From a virus, in the IMG/VR virus record IMGVR_UViG_3300027971_000028, positions 1 through 64,000 of that record: a DNA stretch of 64,000 bases, one strand, 5' to 3'. Under the pieces are notes generated by a model, which made no database searches, had not been told where the DNA came from, and saw only the letters and a program-made list of their open reading frames with translations. The stretch's first letter is position 1. Every line of letters starts with the position of its first letter. Made by a program: the position numbers and the translations under genes. Positions 31,701-38,470 of this stretch are shown here, one piece after another.

Positions 31701-32019
31701 ACTTTTACCAATTGATCACGGATACGCTCAACTTCTAAATGGTGGTGGTAGTAGAAGTGTTACAGATCCATTTACCCACATGAAGGGCAGAGATGCTCGT
31801 ACAGGTGGAGAGATCAATAAAGCAGTGGCTAAGCAAATTGGAGCAACTGCATATAAAGAATTAATAGACATGACCTCTCAACAAGCGATACAAGCACTGA
31901 AAAGAATGTATGGTTCTGACATTAGTAAAGCAACTTTAGATGAGGTAATTACTCGTCTGGAGGATCTACGGGGAATAAGTAAAGAAAAATGGCGTACTGG
32001 TTTAGCGGGAAGGAACTAG
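25753..32019 (+). CDS. Giant virion-operon protein with C-terminal kinase-like domain
   Basis: This is a 2,088-residue protein. The N-terminal part carries the DLLPISHPRST linker and RRDRKGRFA. A tandem-like duplication is seen at ~644-716 and ~840-915. Residues ~946-1005 resemble a WYL domain, followed by an HTH-like segment (~1020-1055) and two beta-rich domains. Two related helical domains occupy ~1450-1670. The C-terminal ~280 residues have Lys1866, Glu1877, TDRHVQN at 1957-1963 and PIDHG with Asp1988, the layout of HipA/PI-kinase-like enzymes. It may enter the cell with DNA or act in assembly; both are inference. Confidence 0.8.
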   Translation: MSRIRRISYAITPEGRRAVAIKQAVDLRDKVLSVVDNANFSTSTARKITKKAAFSVVMRSLEESKGLPLSLREHLAMKELNKYISLAKHNKSDFFYATNTDLLPISHPRSTREHSMTASALRIARSRWFAADPRITDERAKAVLASAFESIPGSVEHLYYTSILLSLPQGMIPGEALIAASDGNSFESRSARARRQRRDRKGRFAYEGGGIRALIRRLDGNVFSLSGRVVANAKNSKDVEVEFPDGKIAEINPAKGEYIKAVLPTPNGYSPEPIIPSVTDEVINEKDLVFLDAPNGWEKDEKYKEFGDKVERYVDSDKEFVVFVSKQDDGTKDYQILNAKSAEQIAVVKNWADVQDKLEGNEDKLLNPKANLPFRQGLIPAEDRPGPNAYERLMAEKKDKENAIANRKAELKKNADDRVDALDRTVPEGWDIEEKNNALMLRRATEPADLENVYKQDNFVARVIEQGDISVKDANNLLKDKVYQNWAYVDKEKDARATEYAQKAREEIKNFAPAYGYKEEDLKKIDSMSADEIASFFLDEKLQPEGFASALDDYMNSAMVDAPSKQQEEKWNSFGKKLKIINDAGDFPGNNKKKAELPKQPDAPVETKGGFEFNYPAGAYKIKQGSAYDPQGRVDEDSPDFTDDPIELAQKQDERDILAALEQAVSPGENGENALGVGALPFAKGDEFVPAEALFFALEEAGIDAPMELAKIYDKKLGADNNEKALNDFRKKAEIVSGNTPELAESFKKVTEQNPDLEPPTQEPKFDAKEMDLVPLPPLLEGLSQKELDQFNETKDHIPYLPKNEEIQMPEGYNPLSPEPFAAWKEVTAENPDAILPEGFSDNPVFLAQEISTNDLLKELRRSVEPGNEVPGAAVIALPTDDGEDFVANVPGEAVRDALQLKGIDTNAELKKIAEEGLIGQVDEAPVAELPADDAIRLVVDGDVPLETQIRDAIAAKKKIAFLYNGTERLVLPVEVFENPRNSNVNVRAIDAKGDKRTFTLSKIENSKEGSPAGTPEITDKEIFDRRMAGESLQDIADATGIPREEIRAREAKYARENPEAKPEAVVGDYKPTADQIDKLQKGVAEMDWLDNGIMFLKPDDGGPRAEAPIEIYDDNGLPEDGPFAKIDSNGNFEWKDQGAYDKYADRLKEILDADLAGIGNNQDNQQPKEIDNVPVEQAKLDDNQEPKDKKYVEENPEVIKVNAFVEANAGRLAPTKARDVKTGDFLWNNFNKVYEEILDIQPAPFGRVRFLIKDPRNQKEYFRFFDRRSPIRNMRRLGTGEVPEDFRVPPEENKGDGPKRGRALRQPLEKRVEVVAGRDVGGFAYREGFYKDKNGIVLKPGDRVRHGNAKKNEMYGEGVVLVRAGDQIDEAKKVGGIGRNGKVYKDYVWVQLPGEDGPRLWKSRMIVRQGDNAGPARVAPEARDVAPDAPKIEIPKAEPIAEKVPDAADMNEELIQKELKKIRVKYLPKARDYKANDEVRGAGKKLDEVVNKLNAGEKIEDLSTSPLDSAIRKLRRVRDLENNPNALVLADYIENFKKEIEKYKDEKDKERRAEFERILNEPIPDDLIPANVDALDEEKIKEAVKVISIKLPKWNERGANRKASEAAYYLERFAKEMDQGQVIEGIDPADLLQVSTYLKDSGDARYESLGDKIDQLNELIKQRQIANEKPFAKANMEFIDPVAEAEKRVNNKDNEFNASEKLRSAFASDEIYQQNSYLNPHKDQLKEFFALEGGASLAKLDQKARQALAQYVSQEIRNPDGMQGADDAETAKNINEIATLVKALHDEKMVYSPNRSNIGPADALLNIDPTKILNFGKTLDSGVRKKLVIDGNDTGFDIQRVSQGINSGSNFRLIHRQSGQVVYFKREKTEGAADAEYVSSKIAQSLGIAGAAYVQKHPNDSRTVLITNAGDGIDFKNKPVLFDNFPGKSSTETIAKRAALADVIGLAVLDAVIYNTDRHVQNFLAGVVDNKGVDKNGYEEIQLLPIDHGYAQLLNGGGSRSVTDPFTHMKGRDARTGGEINKAVAKQIGATAYKELIDMTSQQAIQALKRMYGSDISKATLDEVITRLEDLRGISKEKWRTGLAGRN

Positions 32020-32028
32020 GAGATAAAA

Positions 32029-32805
32029 ATGGCTATAGAAATATTTAGAGCATACGTAAACTCTGACCTGCCTATTCAAGATGGAGATCATATATTTTCC
32101 ATTATTGCTTCTGATGCTGATGTTGCTTTTGCTGCACCACAAGAAGTTATAGATTCATACGGTCTTACTCAAGAAAGAATTGATATGGCAAAAAATTTAT
32201 ACACTGCTTCTGATGTAGAACTACCTACAACACCAACGGACTGGGCGATACTGGCTTCAACAAATATGAGTCAAATTTCTGTTATTCCTTTTGATGTATC
32301 AGAGCCTTACGACACTATTGAGCAAGCAGTTACTGATGAGACTAGTGATGCTCAAGATGCGTTAGAGATAAGAAATGAAAATCAATCAGTAGAACCTGTA
32401 ACTGCTGCTGTATCAGATGCTTGTCCTCCTGCAACACAAGATATACCAACTAACCTTGCAAACCGCGAGAAGGCAATTAAAGATGCTGCTTATGGCCCAC
32501 TAAATCCAGCAGAACCAAATGAAGAATTCTGGCAAGAAAAAGCAACACGCTGGTCTGTAACAATAGATGAAGCAAAGAAGTCACGTTGCGGAAACTGCGT
32601 AATGTTTATTAGAACTACTAAAATGAAAGACTGCATTGCTCAAGGCATTGAGCAAGGTGGATCAAGTGAAAATAACGCTTGGGATGCTGTAGATGCTGCT
32701 GAACTTGGTTACTGCGAAGCATTTGATTTTAAATGCGCCGCTTCCAGGACTTGTAACGCTTGGGTTGCAGGTGGTCCAATTGATGACTCTAAGGCAAAGG
32801 AGTAG
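32029..32805 (+). CDS. Cys-rich structural-operon protein (possible metal/Fe-S site)
   Basis: This 258-residue protein has an acidic N-terminal half. The C-terminal half has FWQEKATRWSVTIDEAKKSR, then CGNC, a Cys in MKDC, and YCEAFDFKCAASRTC near the end, six cysteines in about 80 residues. The same kind of module is reported in phage structural proteins resembling high-potential iron-sulfur proteins; that identity is by pattern only. It is probably bound to the capsid or exported in the virion. Confidence 0.6.
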   Translation: MAIEIFRAYVNSDLPIQDGDHIFSIIASDADVAFAAPQEVIDSYGLTQERIDMAKNLYTASDVELPTTPTDWAILASTNMSQISVIPFDVSEPYDTIEQAVTDETSDAQDALEIRNENQSVEPVTAAVSDACPPATQDIPTNLANREKAIKDAAYGPLNPAEPNEEFWQEKATRWSVTIDEAKKSRCGNCVMFIRTTKMKDCIAQGIEQGGSSENNAWDAVDAAELGYCEAFDFKCAASRTCNAWVAGGPIDDSKAKE

Positions 32806-32807
32806 TT

Positions 32808-33092
32808 ATGGCTTTCACACCAGATAAACCAGAAAACATTTCAGATTTGTATGCACTGATTGATACAGAATTTGATGAGGTAGTAGTAGTAATTTACGAG
32901 TCAGATGAAGGCACTTTCTACAGACAGAATGGTGACTGGATTGAGCTATCTGACGAGGATGACCACTTTGATTTTGATGGTTTAATGGTCATATATGTTG
33001 ACCCCGCCTTTATAGCCGTATACGACGAAGCCGAAGGTTCCAGCGAGGCTATTGGAATAAACGAACTAAAAGAGTACGAGTCAGCGAAGTAA
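32808..33092 (+). CDS. Small acidic protein
   Basis: This 94-residue protein starts 2 nt after the previous stop, with AAAGGAG as ribosome site. It is very acidic (ELSDEDDHFDFDGL; DEAEGSSEAIG) and beta-rich. It could be a capsid decoration or scaffold-like piece. No family is recognised. Confidence 0.6.
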   Translation: MAFTPDKPENISDLYALIDTEFDEVVVVIYESDEGTFYRQNGDWIELSDEDDHFDFDGLMVIYVDPAFIAVYDEAEGSSEAIGINELKEYESAK

Positions 33093-33109
33093 AAGAGACG
33101 GAGTTTAAG

Positions 33110-36100
33110 TTGCAATTTATAGGTCGTAGTGGGAATAACGCCTTATTTGTGCTTGAAAACAAGGCTGTAGTTGTAGACGAAAAAAGAAACTTAGTTTCTT
33201 CTATTGACTATGCAGATGCGCTCACTGCTTCTTTCACTCCTGATGATAACCAAGAGAATCCATCTTCTGTTACTTACGAGTTAGCAACCGCTGCAATATC
33301 AGATTTAGACATAAAGATTTTTTCAAATAATGACCGTTTATACACAATTCCAAAATCAGTTCAGTCAGAGGCAAAACGTGCCTTAGAGTGGCGTAAAAAG
33401 CATGATCGCGGTGGCACATCGGTAGGTTTAAATACTGCTAGAACTCTTGCTCGTGGTGGTCAAATTGGTATTAGAAAAATTCGTCACATCGCTAAGTACT
33501 TCCCTCGTCATCAAGTAGATAAAAAAGGAAAAGGCTACGAGCCTTCAGAACCTGGCTATCCTTCAAATGGACGCATCGCTTGGGCTCTTTGGGGTGGAGA
33601 TGCTGCTGAACGCTGGGCCAGTGCAATAGTTGCCCGTGAAAATAAGAAGGCTCAGGCAAACTCAATTACTGCTTCATATAAATTTGTTATGGCCGACTAT
33701 GAGTCTCCAGAAAAGGTAGAACTTAACTCTTTTATAGAGTCAGAGATGTTGCCAGAAGATATGGCTCCTCAGTTCTTTATTCGTATTCGTTTAGATGGTA
33801 CTGGCATTGATCGCTTATATAAAGTAAATACAGACGGATCAGTCTTTGTTTGGGACGATGCAATGTGGGAAGATCTTGGAAATATTAACTATGATTTTCA
33901 CACTTACGATAAAAGCCTCGATGATCCCTATGACATGGTTGAGAAAATACATGTTCCTGTAGACACAGAAACTGCAATTATTGTTTCAGGAAACTTAGAC
34001 TCTAATCCTATGAAATCAATTTCTATATCTCAAATTAATCAAGAAGAGTCTGACATATTTGTAGATGAGATGGATAAAATTGATTGGGATTTAATTAATG
34101 AGATTTCTTATGATGAAAATATGTATAGCGAGTATGAGGAGTTTTCAGACTCTTCTTTAACTGCTGCCACTGCTCCGACAGCAGGAACTCCTGTAACTAA
34201 TCAAGATGGAAATTACACTCCAGAAGAGCGCTCTCAGAAAGCACGTTCTCAGGTAAGAGATGCTATAGGTAAGTTTGCCAAGTCTGGTGGACGAGTTGTT
34301 ATTGGTAAAAAGCCAGAGTATTCAGGAACTATTGAATCTATTAACCCTGCTACTCAAAGCGTTAAGGTTAAGTTAGATAATGGAAATTATGTTGATGTTC
34401 CTGCTAATACTACAGAGCCTGCAGATACTTTTAAACCACTTCCACAAGAAAAAACTTTAACATCTACTAAGCAACTTACTAAAGGAATTTTAGGAGAGCC
34501 TAGAGTTCCTATTGATTCCCCTAATGCCACTCTTCCTGGAAAACTTCCTCAATTAAACACTGCTCAAGTTCAAACAATATTAAATGACCTTCCAGCATGG
34601 AGCACTGATCAAAGATTAAAAGCATCTTCTCCTAGCGCTCCTACGGCTGTTAGCACAGAAACAAAAACTCCTAATGCTTATAACGATCCAAGTTTAAGAA
34701 AGTTTTTAGAGAAAAAAGTTGTAGTAAATGGAGAAACCACTTATCCTAATTCAATTTGGTATCAACCAAAAGTAGATCCTTCTTCAATAGAAGGCTACAA
34801 ACCAACTAAAGACTTAACTCCTTCCCCTGGATTAAAAGTTCCACCTGCTTTTCGACAACCTGCTAAAGGTCTTACCTCTGCTGCATCTGTAGCATTAACG
34901 CCAGATACTTCAGATGTTCCACCAATTTATATGGCAATTGTTTCACCTGATGATCCTCAAGCGGTAATGGAATTAGTTTCATTAATACCTACTAGTAAAG
35001 ACTCTGTTGTAACTTCTACATGGAAGCGTAAGCCAGGAGTATGGGAAAAAGATGACTCAATTCTTTCTGATTTAAAGAGTCCTACACCTCCACCAGTTGT
35101 TGTCTTAGATGATGACACCTTAAAAATAGTTTTGGATCAAATAGATTCAGCTGCTAAAACTGCATCTGCATATATTACAGATTCAATAATTTCTTCCTTA
35201 ATTGCTGCTGGAGGAATTGACCGTAACAAAGGAAATGCTGAAAAACTTCGTCGTTATTGGTTATATGGAAAAGGTGCAGCAAAAATTCGTTGGAATACCG
35301 CAGGTGATTGGACCCGCTGCGTTCGCCAACTTTCAAAATACATGGGTCCTCGAGCAAAAGGCTACTGTGCATTGCGTCATAAAGAAGCAACTGGCATGTG
35401 GACTGGAGATAAGGAGCATCGTCAACTTTATGGCAAAAAAGGAATTAGAGCAGACGCGTTTAGCACAGATTTTATACTTCCTTCTGAAGCCATACTCGAA
35501 GCAACCTCTCTTAAAGCAAGAGCAGCGGATGCCAGAAACAGAGTTGTCTTAGCAGGAGCAGAGATAGAAGATTTTAAAGGAGCAGAGTTTGTTATTCCTT
35601 TAGTTATCCCAGAAGACATAGAGTCTGGAGATGGTCGTAAGTTTGAAAAAGGCGCTATTACTATGCGTGAACTTCCTCTTCCATTTTTATGGCAAATTAA
35701 GACTGGCGAGGGTCATTCTGGATCAGTTGTAATTGGAACAATTATTCAGATGGAAAGAGTAGAACAAGGTATTGGAAATGCCAGAGGATATTTTGATACT
35801 GGAGAATACGGAAAAGAAGCGGAAAGATTAGTTCGTGGAGGCTTCATCCGTGGAGTTTCTGCTGATATGGACATGTTTGAAGCAGATGAAGAAAAAGAAA
35901 ATGCTGAAAATGACTCTAACAAAAAAGTTGGAGCAGGTAAAATGAACATAACTAAGGCAAGGGTTATGGCTGTAACTCTTGTCCCCAAGCCCGCTTTTCA
36001 GGAATGTCGAGTAGAACTCGCAGACCAAAGCGGAGAAATGCAGGAGGAAGAAGTGATATCTGATGGAGTGTATGTCGAAGGATTAAATCCTTTAGACGCA

Positions 36101-38302
36101 TCAGCGTTAGTAGCGTGTGGAATTGTGGCTGGGTCAATACCAGTTACTCCACCGAAAGATTGGTTTGCTAACCCAAAATTAAAAAAACCAACCGCACTAA
36201 CAGTAACTGATGAAGGTCAAGTGTATGGTCACATTGCTGCATGGCATGTAGATCATATTGGAATGTCTTATGGAACTCGTCCTCCTCGGAGTAAGAGCAG
36301 TTATGCATACTTCCACACTGGTGCTGTACGTGCTGACGATGGAACAGATGTTCCAGTTGGACAATTAACTTTAGCTGGAGGACATGCTTCTCTTGAAGCA
36401 AGTGCTTCAGAAGCAGTTCGTCATTATGACGACACAGCATCTGCAGTAGCAGATGTACATGCTGGAGAAGATGCTTATGGTATCTGGGTATCAGGAGCAC
36501 TTCGCCCTGGCACAACTCCAGAACAAATTCGTGCTCTACGTGCCTCTGCTCCGTCAGGAGATTGGAGACCGATTAAAGGTGCTTTAGAGCTTGTAGCAAT
36601 TTGTCAGGTAAATGTTCCTGGCTTCCCAATTGCTCGTGCTCGTGTTGCATCAGGTCAAGTTATGGCACTTGTTGCTGCTGGTGCAAGCGTTCTTGCTCAA
36701 CTAAAGAACGATCCTTTAGCAGAGTTACATACTCGAATTGATAAACTAGAAGCACCATTAATTGCGGCTAGTAATAGTGCTAAAGATAGAATGAGAACAA
36801 TTACTGCTGCTATTAAAGCATCTGAATTATCTAATAGAGTAAATAAGATGAAAGAAGAATCTTCTTCTTATATGCTTCAAAGTATTGATAACTCAGATTC
36901 AGAGTTAGCAGTCATTACTCGCAAACAACGTATGGAATTAGCAAAAGATAAAAAAGCACTTCCAGATGGGTCATTCCCAATTAGAAATGTTTCTGATCTA
37001 AAAAATGCTGTTCATGCATATGGACGTGCTAAGCCAGGAAATCGTGGTTTGGTTCGCCGTCATATTGTAAAGATGGCTCGTCAGTTAGATCGAAAAGATC
37101 TAATTCCAGAGAACTGGAAAGAAGCATCCGTAAACGATACAGATAGTATTGCTGCTAGTTTAAGAGCAAGAATCTCTATTGTTGAATCAGTTGTTGCCGC
37201 TGGCGGTTTGGATCGTAACCGGGGAAACGCTGAAACGCTTCGTCGCTACTGGACAAGAGGCGAAGGAGCTGCAAAAATCCGTTGGGGAGCACCTGGTGAC
37301 TGGAGTAGATGCGTAAAGCATTTAGCAAAGTATCTAGGTCCTCGTGCTAAGGGTTACTGTCAACTACGTCATAAAGATGCTTTAGGTATTTACACTGCAA
37401 CACATGCTAAGCGTGATAGAGCTAAGAATAATTCTGTAGAAGAATTTTCTAGTGATTACATGCCAGAGACAATGGAGCAGATGGAGATTCCACAGGATCA
37501 ACTACAAATGCCTGTAAGCAAAATTATTCAACAACCAGATGATCTATATGACGCTCAATGGGAGCCAGAAGATATGATTGTTGTCATTTTAAATGAAATG
37601 GGAGAGGCTTCAGAAGCAGATTTTTTAGCCAATTCTGAAACATTTGCTGAAAAAGATCCTTATGTAGTAGATCAAAGTGAGCCTGTTGGTACACCTGATT
37701 TAACAAAAGAAGATCTAAAAGGTCTTACAGATGAAGAAACAGATATACTAAAAAAAGAAGTTAAGAGTAAGCAAGACGCAGAAAAGTCTAGAGCTAAATA
37801 CACACCTAAAACCCAACCCCGTGATGCCACAGGGAAGTTTCGACAAGTGCTTGCTCGGTTGAAACTGGACCTAGGTGATGCTGGATCAGATGCTGCATTA
37901 AAGAAGATTGAAGAGGTTGATAATCTAGATAATGCTGGTAACTACGCTGAAGCAGCCAAGGCTGCTGGCGATTTGCTAGATATTGTAGATAGATTAGATA
38001 CAGGAGCACTTAACGCTGAGGCTATAGGCAATGTTAGAAACAGTGCTGGAGAATTAGGCAAGGTTATTGCTAACCTACCTTTTGCCTTTGGAGAAGATGC
38101 TCAGAAGATCAGATTTAGTGATGTACCACCTGCCCTACAGGATCTAATGGAAAAAATGATCACTAGGGTTGAGAATAAAATTGGTCAAAAAGACGCAGAT
38201 ATTGCTACTAAAGGTATGAAGGACTTTATGTCAGGTCAAGAGGTCTACAGCCAGAGCGAGATATCTAGTCAAATGTCTAAGTTACTTAGACTACTTACCT
38301 AA
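33110..38302 (+). CDS. 1,730-residue fusion with internal prohead protease
   Basis: The TTG start has GGAG 6 nt upstream. The N-terminal domain (~88-180) is a phage module (WRKKHDRGG, YFPRHQVDKKG, GRIAWALWGG). A prohead protease lies at ~810-985, with His869 in GEGHSGSVVIG and Ser917 in GVSADMDMF as likely catalytic pair. A 75-residue domain is duplicated (~697-770 and ~1361-1435, GNAE-x-LRRYW...KGYC-x-LRHK). ALPDGSFPIRNVSDLKNAV at ~1295-1345 matches DUF6582. RDAIGKFA and RDATGKF linkers recur. It probably processes the capsid and supplies internal proteins after cleavage. Confidence 0.82.
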   Translation: MQFIGRSGNNALFVLENKAVVVDEKRNLVSSIDYADALTASFTPDDNQENPSSVTYELATAAISDLDIKIFSNNDRLYTIPKSVQSEAKRALEWRKKHDRGGTSVGLNTARTLARGGQIGIRKIRHIAKYFPRHQVDKKGKGYEPSEPGYPSNGRIAWALWGGDAAERWASAIVARENKKAQANSITASYKFVMADYESPEKVELNSFIESEMLPEDMAPQFFIRIRLDGTGIDRLYKVNTDGSVFVWDDAMWEDLGNINYDFHTYDKSLDDPYDMVEKIHVPVDTETAIIVSGNLDSNPMKSISISQINQEESDIFVDEMDKIDWDLINEISYDENMYSEYEEFSDSSLTAATAPTAGTPVTNQDGNYTPEERSQKARSQVRDAIGKFAKSGGRVVIGKKPEYSGTIESINPATQSVKVKLDNGNYVDVPANTTEPADTFKPLPQEKTLTSTKQLTKGILGEPRVPIDSPNATLPGKLPQLNTAQVQTILNDLPAWSTDQRLKASSPSAPTAVSTETKTPNAYNDPSLRKFLEKKVVVNGETTYPNSIWYQPKVDPSSIEGYKPTKDLTPSPGLKVPPAFRQPAKGLTSAASVALTPDTSDVPPIYMAIVSPDDPQAVMELVSLIPTSKDSVVTSTWKRKPGVWEKDDSILSDLKSPTPPPVVVLDDDTLKIVLDQIDSAAKTASAYITDSIISSLIAAGGIDRNKGNAEKLRRYWLYGKGAAKIRWNTAGDWTRCVRQLSKYMGPRAKGYCALRHKEATGMWTGDKEHRQLYGKKGIRADAFSTDFILPSEAILEATSLKARAADARNRVVLAGAEIEDFKGAEFVIPLVIPEDIESGDGRKFEKGAITMRELPLPFLWQIKTGEGHSGSVVIGTIIQMERVEQGIGNARGYFDTGEYGKEAERLVRGGFIRGVSADMDMFEADEEKENAENDSNKKVGAGKMNITKARVMAVTLVPKPAFQECRVELADQSGEMQEEEVISDGVYVEGLNPLDASALVACGIVAGSIPVTPPKDWFANPKLKKPTALTVTDEGQVYGHIAAWHVDHIGMSYGTRPPRSKSSYAYFHTGAVRADDGTDVPVGQLTLAGGHASLEASASEAVRHYDDTASAVADVHAGEDAYGIWVSGALRPGTTPEQIRALRASAPSGDWRPIKGALELVAICQVNVPGFPIARARVASGQVMALVAAGASVLAQLKNDPLAELHTRIDKLEAPLIAASNSAKDRMRTITAAIKASELSNRVNKMKEESSSYMLQSIDNSDSELAVITRKQRMELAKDKKALPDGSFPIRNVSDLKNAVHAYGRAKPGNRGLVRRHIVKMARQLDRKDLIPENWKEASVNDTDSIAASLRARISIVESVVAAGGLDRNRGNAETLRRYWTRGEGAAKIRWGAPGDWSRCVKHLAKYLGPRAKGYCQLRHKDALGIYTATHAKRDRAKNNSVEEFSSDYMPETMEQMEIPQDQLQMPVSKIIQQPDDLYDAQWEPEDMIVVILNEMGEASEADFLANSETFAEKDPYVVDQSEPVGTPDLTKEDLKGLTDEETDILKKEVKSKQDAEKSRAKYTPKTQPRDATGKFRQVLARLKLDLGDAGSDAALKKIEEVDNLDNAGNYAEAAKAAGDLLDIVDRLDTGALNAEAIGNVRNSAGELGKVIANLPFAFGEDAQKIRFSDVPPALQDLMEKMITRVENKIGQKDADIATKGMKDFMSGQEVYSQSEISSQMSKLLRLLT

Positions 38303-38470
38303 TCGGTAAAAACAGTACAAAAAAGAAAATCACACTATAAGAACTAATGTAGTATTCAGTATTAGGTGGAGTGCCTCCACGCATCTATTGCGTCCGCGAG
38401 TCCCTCAGCCTCGACTGATCAGCGAGATGGGGAAAAGCCCTATCCTAACTGACCCTAAGGAGGGACAGTA
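38303..38470 (+). other. Structured leader before the major capsid gene
   Basis: This 168-nt gap contains a GTGGAG/CTCCAC hairpin (38365-38380), GC-rich segments with further pairing, and AAGGAGG before the GTG. TAGTAT at 38350 could be a -10 box, but no -35 box is evident. It may give the capsid gene its own strong transcript or stabilise the mRNA. Confidence 0.45.
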
